DNA from: Cunninghamella blakesleeana
Taxonomy: Eukaryota; Mucoromycota; Mucoromycetes; Mucorales; Cunninghamellaceae
Reading direction: 5' to 3'
NCBI GenBank assembly: GCA_017871115.1
Contig: JAFCIZ010000011.1
Location: forward strand, 389,501-453,500
Length of the DNA: 64,000 nucleotides
The notes under the pieces: generated by a model
What the model saw: the letters and a program-made list of their open reading frames with translations, nothing else
Database searches by the model: none
Told to the model about the DNA's origin: nothing
Program-made: the position numbers and the translations under genes
Part shown: positions 37,911 through 47,231 of the stretch, one piece after another
Position numbering within the stretch: position 1 is the stretch's first letter
Layout: the number at the start of each line of letters is the position of its first letter

Positions 37911-38888
37911 ATGATAGAATTACCCAATGAAATTCTTTTTATTATATTTCAATATATAAAGCTAGATTCTAGTATTCGTGAATATGGCTACGTTTGTAAA
38001 CTATGGTATAAACTAATCCATCATCCTAGCTTTTATGACACTATCCATATTCACAACTATGTGCAATTCACATCATTTATACACTGGGCATCTAAAACTA
38101 CTTTTAAAAAAAAACCGATGGGTTATTTCATAAAACACATGACTCTGTCCTTTCAAAATCCTATATTACAATCTCATGACATGATTCAATTACAGCGACT
38201 ATGTCCTTTTTTACTTACAATTGACTATCAACCATTGCAAAATAATAGCCATTATAAAAATAAAGACGGCATAACATATCCTATTTTACCATTTTGGAAA
38301 TACTTGATTCATTTGCCAACATGGCATGATGAGCCTTTATCAACATGTATTCAAACTTTAGGCCCTCAGCTTGAATCTTTGCATACCTTTATATCACCCT
38401 CTATATCAACTTCTCCTTTACAGCTGTTTCCTTTTTTAAATACTTCCGTTGTATTTACTAATCTAAAAGAGTTGTATTTAGATTTTCGCTCATTTAATCA
38501 TAATAATAATGACGAATCAATTTCCATGAATCAAGATACTCTAGATATCATTCATCAAAAATGTCCTGTTTTAAAAAAACTAAAAATTCAGCATATCCAT
38601 CTTATTTATGACCCTTTCCCTATTACTAAAGTAGGATCTTCACCATGTATTCAACCACATAATGGATTAACCACTTTGGAATTAGAGAATTTGTATATTT
38701 TGGATCCTGAATTTTTTTGTTATTTATTTAAAAAATATCCCAATTTACTTTATTTCAAAATGATATTCGGTGAAAAGGATCCTATTTCTTCTGAAGCTAC
38801 AGATACAAAATGGATTTTACAAGATACTATTCAATACGGATTTCCTCATTTAATTACTTGTGATATTTTATTTAACAATAAAAATTGA
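37911..38888 (+). CDS. F-box protein, short (325 aa)
   Basis: Single exon. The N-terminal F-box is LPNEILFIIFQYIKLDSSIR followed by VCKLWYKLIHHPSFYDTI, clearly related to the starts of the 44.9 and 49.5 kb genes. Downstream segments such as LKELYLDFRSF, CPVLKKLKIQHIHL and LTTLELENLYI are leucine-rich-repeat-like. F-box proteins bind SKP1 within SCF ubiquitin ligases and use the LRR to choose targets. The two neighbouring paralogs have 712 and 728 residues, so this one lacks roughly the C-terminal half; no continuation is seen after the stop, and the DIRS element begins about 360 bases on. It may be a short functional paralog or a truncated copy. Confidence 0.75.
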   Translation: MIELPNEILFIIFQYIKLDSSIREYGYVCKLWYKLIHHPSFYDTIHIHNYVQFTSFIHWASKTTFKKKPMGYFIKHMTLSFQNPILQSHDMIQLQRLCPFLLTIDYQPLQNNSHYKNKDGITYPILPFWKYLIHLPTWHDEPLSTCIQTLGPQLESLHTFISPSISTSPLQLFPFLNTSVVFTNLKELYLDFRSFNHNNNDESISMNQDTLDIIHQKCPVLKKLKIQHIHLIYDPFPITKVGSSPCIQPHNGLTTLELENLYILDPEFFCYLFKKYPNLLYFKMIFGEKDPISSEATDTKWILQDTIQYGFPHLITCDILFNNKN

Positions 38889-39245
38889 TACACCTATTTT
38901 ATACAAGTAAATAAAATATACATTTCAAATGGAAAATTCTTAAAATAGATTAGCCAATTATTTTCGAAGCATCATATTTATTGGCTACTCTCGGATAAAT
39001 TATAATAACAAATTACATAATTGCTAGGAAAAAACACGATTCCAATATTTCATTTCATTTTTCATATGTATATTTATATAAATTATTATAATTAACATTA
39101 TTATATTGCGTTTTCTAAAATAAATATATAAAAAAAAATAAAAAAAAAAATAGAATTGAAAATAAGAGAGGAAGAAAAATAAAACTGAGGGAAAGAGTTC
39201 AATTTTTTTTTTAATGTGCCAATTATTCAGTGAGAAGAAAAGTAA
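38889..39245. other. spacer between short F-box gene and DIRS element
   Basis: AT-rich with poly-A/T runs. No remnant of a C-terminal F-box/LRR segment was recognised. Confidence 0.5.
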
Positions 39246-39383
39246 ATTCATGTGTCGAAATAAATTCTAACAGAATTTCTTGAGACACTCGAATACAAAA
39301 TAAGAAATATGATTGATTAATTAATTCTTCTTTATTATTTAAAGTCAGCGAAAATTAAGATATATAAATTAAAATTTAAAATG

Positions 39384-39427
<44 letters not shown>
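39246..39427 (+). repeat. DIRS left terminal repeat
   Basis: Begins ATTCATGTGTCGAAAT; bases 39291-39427 are the inverse complement of the right terminus. Ends in TA units and a long T run immediately before the gag-like gene. Confidence 0.88.
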
Positions 39428-39429
<2 letters not shown>

Positions 39430-39463
39430 CTTCTTTTTTCGCTCGGGTCAGCACCTCAAAAAA

Positions 39464-40456
39464 ATGAGTTCAACTAACAATAATATTACAAATAATAATA
39501 ATAGTATTCAAATACCATATGATCAATTTATCAACATGCAACAACGTCTATCGCAGTTAGAACAAAATCTTAATCAAAATCAAACCACAATAGAATCAGA
39601 AGATAATACAGATAATACCGAACCTATGGATCAACTTTCTGCATTACACTCATTGGATATCAGGCCATCTTATACTTGGAACCCTCACCCTGCTTTAGTT
39701 GATTTCCTCTCATTAGATAAATCATTATTCACTTCACCAATGATTTCAGATGAGAAGCGTAAACGTATTATCGAAAAATATCCTATGATTGATGCTTTAC
39801 AATATCAGCCCCCTGATACACTACCAGAGGCGGCTAGAAAAATGCATAAATCACAATCTCGACAAGATATGTCCCTTAAACGTCTTCAATACCTCCTATC
39901 AGGAGTTGTTCGTCCTCTTGATGTTTTGAGTCATGAAATAAGTGAAGATATAGATAATGATAATTCCCAACGCTACCTTAATATTCTTAATGACTGCCGT
40001 GAATTATTAATTAATTTATCCTCAAATATTAATAACTTACGTAATAATATTGCATTACAATCTATTAATCCATCATTCTATGCCACAACAAATACTGGTC
40101 AAGATAATTACACTATGTCGCCAACTGATTTTCAATCCGCCATTATACAACAGGCAGCAAACAAGCAAGCGATACGCCATGCCAATAGATTTACAAATAG
40201 ACGTCGTAATAATTTTAATGTAAATAATAGCGACAATACTAACACTAGATATGATCATTCTTCATTAGGTCAGTTTTTTCGATCAGGTCCGTCCTCTCAG
40301 CAGGGCGGTCAATTCAATTCCAACAGAAACAACTTCAATTTCAACAACAGCAGCAACAACAGCAACAACAGCAACAACAGCAGCACCAATCAAAACAACA
40401 ACAAAAACCAATCAAACAGAAACGGCTACAACCCTTTCCGTCCTCAAAGACAATAG
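39464..40456 (+). CDS. DIRS ORF1 (gag-like), 330 aa
   Basis: Starts MSSTNNNITNNNN and lies 37 bases after the left terminal repeat. A coiled-coil-like segment (about residues 20-45), a conserved central region (about 60-200) and an Asn-rich tail (about 245-325) are visible; no zinc knuckle. By position it is the nucleocapsid-like protein that packages the element RNA. The Asn-rich tail is encoded by CAA/AAC repeats whose minus-one frame reads poly-Gln and is open into the reverse transcriptase, so this gene overlaps the next by about 200 bases. Confidence 0.8.
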   Translation: MSSTNNNITNNNNSIQIPYDQFINMQQRLSQLEQNLNQNQTTIESEDNTDNTEPMDQLSALHSLDIRPSYTWNPHPALVDFLSLDKSLFTSPMISDEKRKRIIEKYPMIDALQYQPPDTLPEAARKMHKSQSRQDMSLKRLQYLLSGVVRPLDVLSHEISEDIDNDNSQRYLNILNDCRELLINLSSNINNLRNNIALQSINPSFYATTNTGQDNYTMSPTDFQSAIIQQAANKQAIRHANRFTNRRRNNFNVNNSDNTNTRYDHSSLGQFFRSGPSSQQGGQFNSNRNNFNFNNSSNNSNNSNNSSTNQNNNKNQSNRNGYNPFRPQRQ

Positions 40457-42378
40457 ATCCTTCTATATTAATTGTAGGAGGTCGTCTAAGCCAGTTCTAT
40501 TCAGAATGGACAACAATTTCAACAAACAATTGGCTATTAAACATAATTCTTCACGGCTACCAAATTCCATTCATAACACCACCACCATTACGTACAACAC
40601 CATCAATAATAATTCCTTACAATCATCAACAAAAGATCTTATTACAACAAGAAATAGATGCACTTTTAAAGAAATGCGCAATCGAACCTGTACTACAACC
40701 AATGACACCAGGTTTTTACAGCAACATGTTTGTGATCCCCAAGAAAAACGGAGGTCATCGACCAGTATTCAATCTAAAACAATTAAACCAATACATTTTC
40801 ACCCCACATTTCAAAATGGAAACACTTCAAGAAGTTACAAGGATGATCAAAAAGAACAATTGGTTAACATCAATAGACCTTACCGATGCCTTCCTACATA
40901 TACCTGTTCATATGAATTCCCGTCCTTACCTTCGTTTTTGCTGGGAAGGAAAAACATATCAATTTTGCACAACACCATTTGGCCTTTCTCTAGTCCCTTG
41001 GTTATTCACAAAGATCACCAAACCAATATTACAATGGGCAAGAACAAAACAGATAAGAATAAGTACTTATCTAGACGATTGGATTATAATAGCAGATACT
41101 TACCAGCAATCAATCCTTCATACTCAACTTCTTATTCAAAAGCTTCAAACACTGGGATGGTTGATAAATTACAAGAAATCCAATCTGATTCCAACCAGAT
41201 CAATGGAACACCTCGGCTTCTTATTGGATACAAGCAAAATGACAGCTCAACTACCTGGCAAGAAGATTCGGGATCTTCGTCGTTCAATTCAACAAGTTTT
41301 GAAGAAACCAATTCGATCAGCAAGAGTAATTCACAGCTTAACAATGAGGATTCAATCAGCGACATTTGCTTTAATACCAGCTCGCCTATATACACAACAT
41401 CTCCTACGATTCAAGAATCAATCAGTCAGGACATCAACAGATTGGGACACTCCACTACCTTTACCGAATACATGCTTGAAGGAACTTCGCTGGTGGATGA
41501 ACAATCTAAAATTATGGAATGGTCGAAGCTTTCTACCACAGACCCCTCAACAGACAATTTATGTGGACGCCAGCAATACAGGTTGGGGATGCAGTCTTAT
41601 CCAGAACAATCAACATCAGACAGCTCATGGATTTTGGAATCACCAGGAATCAAAGATGTCTATCAACTGGAGGGAATTAATGGCAGCATTTCTTTCCCTG
41701 AAAACTTTTCCACATTTACGCAATATGAGGATTTTGATTCGGACAGACAATACAACATCGATGTCATATCTGAACAAACAAGGGGGGACGAGATCTTTAC
41801 CTCTGATGACTTTAGCAACAACACTTTGGAAATGGTGTCTGAAACGGGGGATCACAATCCAATCCAGCCATGTGAAAGGGATACACAATACGATAGCAGA
41901 CTACGAATCAAGAAGACCTTATCAAAAGAATCAATGGATGATCAACAAACAAATATTTCAACAGATTCAATCAACTTGGGGTCCAAACGACATAGACCTT
42001 TTTGCGGACAGACATACAACTCAGCTAAAAAGATACGTGTCATGGCTACCGGATCCGGGGAGCTTATTCACAGACGCCTTCACGATACCTTGGACAATCT
42101 TTCACAATCCTTATATCAATCCTCCTTGGAATCTGATAAATCGTTGTCTCCACAAACTAATACAAGAGAAGATACAACTAACAACAATGGTAACACCTTG
42201 GTGGACATCAGCCCTTTGGTTTCCGACTCTCCAATCCTTATCGATCTTACCACCAATAATACTAGATCAATCATGCATAGAAATACCAACACCAGAGACA
42301 CCATGGCCTATGATAAACAAGAATTGGAAACTCGCCGTATGGAAATTATCAGTTCAAAATATAATACCTCCAAATTAA
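40255..42378 (+). CDS. DIRS reverse transcriptase / RNase H
   Basis: The frame is open from 40255; the first ATG is at 40702 (558 residues from there). The segment before that ATG is clearly coding: SQFYSEWTTISTNNWLLNII followed by LHGYQIPFITPPP and QQEIDALLKKCAIEPV, the usual N-terminus of these polymerases, so the real protein begins earlier, by frameshift from ORF1 or by a non-ATG start. Polymerase motifs: VIPKKNGGHRPVFNLKQLN, SIDLTDAFLHIPVH, TPFGLSLVPWLF and the catalytic STYLDDWII near 41065-41085. RNase H follows with TIYVDASNTGWGCSL, the REL motif and TDNTTSMSYLNKQGG. No methyltransferase domain was recognised. The frame is minus one relative to ORF1. Confidence 0.87.
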   Translation, partial: SFFIRSVFSIRSVLSAGRSIQFQQKQLQFQQQQQQQQQQQQQQHQSKQQQKPIKQKRLQPFPSSKTIDPSILIVGGRLSQFYSEWTTISTNNWLLNIILHGYQIPFITPPPLRTTPSIIIPYNHQQKILLQQEIDALLKKCAIEPVLQPMTPGFYSNMFVIPKKNGGHRPVFNLKQLNQYIFTPHFKMETLQEVTRMIKKNNWLTSIDLTDAFLHIPVHMNSRPYLRFCWEGKTYQFCTTPFGLSLVPWLFTKITKPILQWARTKQIRISTYLDDWIIIADTYQQSILHTQLLIQKLQTLGWLINYKKSNLIPTRSMEHLGFLLDTSKMTAQLPGKKIRDLRRSIQQVLKKPIRSARVIHSLTMRIQSATFALIPARLYTQHLLRFKNQSVRTSTDWDTPLPLPNTCLKELRWWMNNLKLWNGRSFLPQTPQQTIYVDASNTGWGCSLIQNNQHQTAHGFWNHQESKMSINWRELMAAFLSLKTFPHLRNMRILIRTDNTTSMSYLNKQGGTRSLPLMTLATTLWKWCLKRGITIQSSHVKGIHNTIADYESRRPYQKNQWMINKQIFQQIQSTWGPNDIDLFADRHTTQLKRYVSWLPDPGSLFTDAFTIPWTIFHNPYINPPWNLINRCLHKLIQEKIQLTTMVTPWWTSALWFPTLQSLSILPPIILDQSCIEIPTPETPWPMINKNWKLAVWKLSVQNIIPPN

Positions 42379-43382
42379 ATAATAATGCAAAAAACCTGCT
42401 TATTAATAGATATACTACAGATAATGACACCAATAAATCATATAGAAGGGGTCAATATTTATTTATTCAATGGGCATCAGATAATAATATCTCAATGGAA
42501 TCATTTAATGCTACTGATTTAATCAATTTTCTAAGTGATATTCGTACTAAATATAATTATGCATATACTACACTTCAATTAATACGCTCTGCCGTTTCAA
42601 ATCTACATCCTAATCAAAATATCTTAAAACAAAATAAGGAAATAAATGATTTCTTTGGTACATTAGCAAGATTGGCACCACCTATAAGAACACATAAACC
42701 AACAATTGATATACAACCCACTTTTAATTATTTAAAACAACAAAATAATGACAATATCTCTTTATCAAACTTACAAGCAAAATTAGCCTTCTTATTAGCA
42801 GTTACATGTTTTTTCCGCACTTCAGATCTTCATAGAATTCCTTTTCATTCAGTAACTTTATCACCAGATAATACTAGTATCTCTTTAGAAGTTCATTGTC
42901 CTAAAGAAAGAAGGAAAAATAGATCAATTATTAAATCCTTCACGATAAAAGCACACACTAATCCATCTATTTGTCCGGTAATTACTTATAAAGTATATCA
43001 AGATAGACGTCCAAATTGCACAGCTACTCTGTTATTTATAAATTCGATTTGTCCAAACAAACCGATAGCTACACGTACTATTCACAACTGGCTTCGTCAT
43101 TTATTAAGGTTATCCACTACTGAACGTAATGTATCGTTAAGATCTATTGCTTCTTCTTTAGCATTTCAAGCAGGAATTCCAAAAGAAGATATTATAACCA
43201 TGGGAAACTGGGCAAATGCAACTACTTTTGAGCACCATTATCGTCGTGAACACCTATCGTTATTTGACTTTACAAATACATTAATAATAATAGATGATTC
43301 GATAAAATCGCCTAATAGAGAAAACGATACGGATTCTGAAAGAGAAGAATCCTTCTATGATGCTAGGGATTCTACTATATAA
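40506..43382 (+). CDS. DIRS tyrosine recombinase (long overlapping frame)
   Basis: Open for 958 codons. Only the last 330 or so codons, after the RT stop at 42378, look like an independent protein: NNAKNLLINRYTT and SYRRGQYLFIQWASDNNIS (core-binding domain), CFFRTSDLHRIPFHSVTL (first catalytic Arg, about residue 770), SLRSIASSLAFQAGIPKEDI (second Arg, about 877) and TFEHHYRREH (nucleophilic Tyr, about 911). The upstream 1.8 kb overlaps the RT in another frame. In DIRS elements these two frames commonly overlap, so the true start of the recombinase is uncertain. The enzyme inserts a circular DNA intermediate without target duplication. Confidence 0.82.
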   Translation: MDNNFNKQLAIKHNSSRLPNSIHNTTTITYNTINNNSLQSSTKDLITTRNRCTFKEMRNRTCTTTNDTRFLQQHVCDPQEKRRSSTSIQSKTIKPIHFHPTFQNGNTSRSYKDDQKEQLVNINRPYRCLPTYTCSYEFPSLPSFLLGRKNISILHNTIWPFSSPLVIHKDHQTNITMGKNKTDKNKYLSRRLDYNSRYLPAINPSYSTSYSKASNTGMVDKLQEIQSDSNQINGTPRLLIGYKQNDSSTTWQEDSGSSSFNSTSFEETNSISKSNSQLNNEDSISDICFNTSSPIYTTSPTIQESISQDINRLGHSTTFTEYMLEGTSLVDEQSKIMEWSKLSTTDPSTDNLCGRQQYRLGMQSYPEQSTSDSSWILESPGIKDVYQLEGINGSISFPENFSTFTQYEDFDSDRQYNIDVISEQTRGDEIFTSDDFSNNTLEMVSETGDHNPIQPCERDTQYDSRLRIKKTLSKESMDDQQTNISTDSINLGSKRHRPFCGQTYNSAKKIRVMATGSGELIHRRLHDTLDNLSQSLYQSSLESDKSLSPQTNTREDTTNNNGNTLVDISPLVSDSPILIDLTTNNTRSIMHRNTNTRDTMAYDKQELETRRMEIISSKYNTSKLNNNAKNLLINRYTTDNDTNKSYRRGQYLFIQWASDNNISMESFNATDLINFLSDIRTKYNYAYTTLQLIRSAVSNLHPNQNILKQNKEINDFFGTLARLAPPIRTHKPTIDIQPTFNYLKQQNNDNISLSNLQAKLAFLLAVTCFFRTSDLHRIPFHSVTLSPDNTSISLEVHCPKERRKNRSIIKSFTIKAHTNPSICPVITYKVYQDRRPNCTATLLFINSICPNKPIATRTIHNWLRHLLRLSTTERNVSLRSIASSLAFQAGIPKEDIITMGNWANATTFEHHYRREHLSLFDFTNTLIIIDDSIKSPNRENDTDSEREESFYDARDSTI

Positions 43383-43498
43383 AAAAAAAAAAAAAAAAAA
43401 AAGGAAAGAAAACGTATTTGCTTATTTATTTATGTTTATGTAGTCATTTATTGAAACTCCACAAAAAAAAAAAAAAAAAAAAACTTTAAATACTCTGG

Positions 43499-43612
43499 AT
43501 TAATCAATCATATTTCTTATTTTGTATTCGAGTGTCTCAAGAAATTCTGTTAGAATTTATTTCGACACATGAATGATTATTTAGACATAAGAATACAAAA
43601 TAAGAAATATGA
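43499..43612 (+). repeat. DIRS internal complementary region
   Basis: Bases 43499-43574 are the inverse complement of the left outer end (39246 onward), and 43571-43612 the inverse complement of the right outer end (to 43813). The join reads CACATGAATGATTATT. In DIRS-1 this region templates the joining of the two ends into a circle. Confidence 0.9.
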
Positions 43613-43655
43613 TTTCCCCTCCCACCTCTTCCCTCTTATCCTCGCTTAATTTCAG

Positions 43656-43657
<2 letters not shown>

Positions 43658-43701
<44 letters not shown>

Positions 43702-43813
43702 CATTTTAAATTTTAATTTATATATCTTAATTTTCGCTGACTTTAAATAATAAAGAAGAATTAATTAATCAATCATATTTCTTATTTTGTATTCTTATGT
43801 CTAAATAATCATT
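43658..43813 (+). repeat. DIRS right terminal repeat
   Basis: Begins with a long A run and TA units, then the inverse complement of 39291-39427, then a unique outer end finishing CTAAATAATCATT at 43813. Confidence 0.88.
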
Positions 43814-44088
43814 ATAGAATAGAAATTGTTTTGGCTGAGTTATAACCGGATTTTTTCAATTTGCAAATAAAGTTTATTTTAATGCAGCAAAATTATTCTA
43901 TATTCCCTTTTTTAATAAATATCCATTTGGTAAGTAAATATATATATATTTCTTTTATTATTGATTGTAAAGTAGGCTTATTATTAGAATTCTTATAATT
44001 ATTGATTAAAGTGAAATTGATAAAAAAATTTTATTATGGCCTTTCCATAAAACCAACCCAAGAACACATAAAAGTATCGTATGTGCAC

Positions 44089-44128
<40 letters not shown>

Positions 44129-44932
44129 CAAATAAGTGGATAGCCAGTATTTAATTAGGTATATAAAAGTATATAAGGAATCCTCTCTCTCTCTCTCTCC
44201 ATTTTGTTCTTCTTTTTATACTTCTTTGTTTGTCTTGTGCTTCTTGTTTGTTTTAAAATTAATCAAGTTGGTGCTATTAAAAAACCCAGAAAATAATAAA
44301 TCATCAAGACCAGTTGTTTTCTATTTTAATTATTCTTTTTATTTTTTACATTTATTGGATACTGAAACGTAATGGTTTTAAAGTTAGCCTTGTATAAAGT
44401 TTTATGTCATAAGCAATTGTTGAATGGTTTTTTTTTTAAAAAAAAACTTCCTTCATAGTTATATAATTTAACTTGTATTGTTTAAACTGATTACTTTTTT
44501 TTGAAAAAGAAAAATATTAAATAGAGATGAAAAAGTTATAAATGGCTATTTTTTTCAGTAAAATAGAATATATATGTTGGTATAGAAAATTCATATAACC
44601 TATATACATCATGCTAATTAATATTCTTTTTATTGCCATTTTTCTTTTAATACTTTATATCAATAAATTACCACAATAAATAAATAATAATTTATTTATG
44701 TAAATAGTTTATAAGTATATAATATATTGATATATAATGTATTAATTATAATTATAATAGCTTTAATTGTTAATAATAAAATCTTTGATTGAAATCCCAT
44801 CTTTTGAAAATTAAAAAAATTAAAAAATATCGGATTGCGGGTTTTTAAAATAAATGATAAAGTAGTATAAAAAAGATTATCAGCTACTTTTTCCTTTCTC
44901 TTTTCAAACTTTTTTTCTTTATTTAATAAATT
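43814..44932. other. spacer between DIRS element and F-box gene
   Basis: TA microsatellite at about 44094-44127, a CT run near 44183-44199 and a T10A9 tract at 44428-44446. No coding segment recognised; the 78-codon frame at 44136 is low-complexity. Confidence 0.5.
44094..44127. repeat. TA microsatellite
   Basis: About 17 alternating TA units upstream of the F-box gene. Confidence 0.88.
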
Positions 44933-47231
44933 ATGGATAATATACCCAATGAACTTTTACGACATATTTTCTCTTTTTTATCACAGCGATATATATCAGT
45001 ATGCCAGCAAGTTTGTAAAAAATGGTTAATATCAACACGCCATCCAAAGTTTTATCAATCCATTACTCTTTATTCGGAAAAACAGCTGGAAAAATTCTTG
45101 GCATCTGCTTCCACATTAACACTTGCATCAAATAAAATCCCATTTGGCTATTTTGTTTCTGAATTATACCTTCAAGACGTTTTTTATAGTGTTGATATTA
45201 ATTTGAATATTACTCAGTTACAACAATTATACCGTTGTTGCCCTAATCTAATCAAGTTGGATGGCATTAGTTTTATTTTTGAAGAGGTAGAGGAAGAAAT
45301 AGTTGAGGAAGAAGAAGGCCAAAAAGATGAAAAAGAAACAGTAATAAAAGAAAGTATTATGTATTGGCCTCCCTTAAAAACAGTTCCTTTTTGGTATTCT
45401 ACTTTGGATCCATCCTTATCTACTCATCCACATCACGATCATATCACTTGCTTGGAATATAGAGTAGAATACCATTTTGTTGATTACCACCAAATCATTC
45501 AATTACGGATGGATCAACAAAAGCGGTATCGACCTGCGAAAATACCATCTTTCTATTCGTTATTTAATGATCCACATCCACCACCTACCAATCATGAAGG
45601 CTATATAGAGCATTATGGAAATACCATCTTTTTTTTATCACCATCGTCATGGACTCAGTTAACATCCCTATCCTTAGAGTTCAATTCTTTTAACAATGGG
45701 TCTAATACAGCTATATATGAACTAGATGAGCGACTTTTTGACAACATTCATACCACTTGTCCTCAATTAGTCTCATTAACCTTAAAAGATTTTTTTATGA
45801 ATTTATCTGATACTTTTCTTTATGGTCATCACCCCACACCTAATTCACTTCAACAATTACATTTGATTCAATGCTGTTTTCACGATGTATTTTGTTTTAA
45901 TTATTTATCTACTCTTTATTCTTCTCATTTATCGGATTTAACACTTGATTTACTTTGGAACTATCATGAAGCAGTAGCAACAGAGCAAACAAAAGAACAG
46001 TATAAAAGGGCGTTCTTACATATGATTACGGGGTACCCTTTTTTAAAACGCTTGGCAACAAGTTTAAAATATATTACCAATTTGACGACTATTCCTTTAT
46101 CCAATAATATATGGCCCTGTATGGAATTATATCAATGGCTTCAGCAACACCCTTCCCAATTGGAAGAATTGGATTATCCATATGACCTATTAGCTATTGA
46201 TCGCCATTTACAAGATACTGTATTATTTTCTACTTCCTATCATCAGAACCATCCTTTGGATTATCTTCATCATCATTTAACTACCCTTACCTTAAGATTA
46301 AATCAGTCCTCCTCTGATGTATTAAATTATTTATTAATGGGCGACAGTAAGTATGCCTCTTTATCCATTACTTCCTTAACTATTCTTCAAGATATCTCAA
46401 AACCCCATCACTTTGAAACCAATAATAATTATGGTCGCTATGGCGGTGAAGATGAAAATGAAGAAGATGATTTTTTTATTGATCAGTGGTTAGATGCTTT
46501 CCCTTATTTAAAAAAATTAAAGTTACAACACATTGGCAATATAAAATTAAAAGAAAATGAAAACGACCACGATATGACAACGATGATGGATAAGCTGTTT
46601 TTGACAGAGCCATCTCATCAGGAACAACAACAAAAAAGAAAAAAATATGGATTAAAAGAATTGGATATTTTTGGGGCTTATATTTATATGAATAGCTATA
46701 AATTGTCATTATTTTTTACATCTTTACCATTCTTACATAATTTATCACTAAATGAAGTCAATTTTGTTTATCCAACTAAAAAACCAACCTTACCTTTTCT
46801 TATGCTACCACCACCATTTCCATATGTTGCTAGTGATCATGAAGAAGAGAATGAAGAAGAGGAAGAAGAAGGGGATAATAGAGTAAATTATATGATTCTT
46901 GATATACCACATGTACACTTGGATAAATTAGAATTACTTTATCTCCGTCAAGGTAAAGTATTTTATATATATATGAGAAAGAAAATGAAAAAGAAAGGAA
47001 AAAAAAGATGGGCTAATGTAAACATTTAATGTTTTTTTTAATATTTTTATTTAATTTTATAAAGGAAAAAGTAAATATATATCTTATGAAAGAAGAACCG
47101 TCAAATTAATAGTGAAGGAAAAGAATTCGAGTCATGCTTTTCAAATTGTAAAAAAAACAACATTATACCCAACTGTAAATATAATTGTTATTTGTAAATC
47201 TGTTGATACATTTTTTTTAAGAACTTTATAA
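44933..47231 (+). CDS. F-box / leucine-rich-repeat protein, 728 aa
   Basis: Two exons (44933-46952 and 47065-47231). The N-terminal F-box MDNIPNELLRHIFSFLSQRY continues with VCQQVCKKWLISTRHPKFYQ. LRR-like segments follow (WTQLTSLSLEFNSF, CPQLVSLTLKDFFM, LQQLHLIQCCF, YLKKLKLQHIGNI, LKELDIFGAYI), interrupted by acidic low-complexity loops (EEVEEEIVEEEEG near residue 120 and a second near 645). The intron is inferred because reading through 46953 gives a Lys-rich tail, whereas splicing GTAAAG to AAAG at 47064 restores a tail ending TVNIIVICKSVDTFFLRTL, which matches TKMIIYCRSFDMFCCLNFL of the 49.5 kb paralog. Likely a substrate receptor of an SCF ubiquitin ligase; target unknown. Confidence 0.82.

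Larger units (their letters stand above)
39246..43813 (+). mobile_element. complete DIRS-type (tyrosine recombinase) retrotransposon
   Basis: About 4.57 kb. It carries a gag-like frame, a reverse transcriptase/RNase H frame and a tyrosine recombinase frame, with the DIRS hallmark termini: inverted terminal repeats (39291-39427 versus about 43658-43794), short unique outer ends on each side (39246-39290 and 43795-43813), and an internal complementary region (43499-43612) that contains the complements of both outer ends joined. No target-site duplication is seen, as expected for recombinase integration. The two outer ends share only ATT at the junction read in the internal region. All frames are open, so the copy looks autonomous and young. 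It interrupts an F-box gene cluster. Confidence 0.92.

Noticed and set aside
41132..42304. Minus-strand frames of 62-87 codons
   Set aside because: Antisense to the DIRS RT and recombinase frames.
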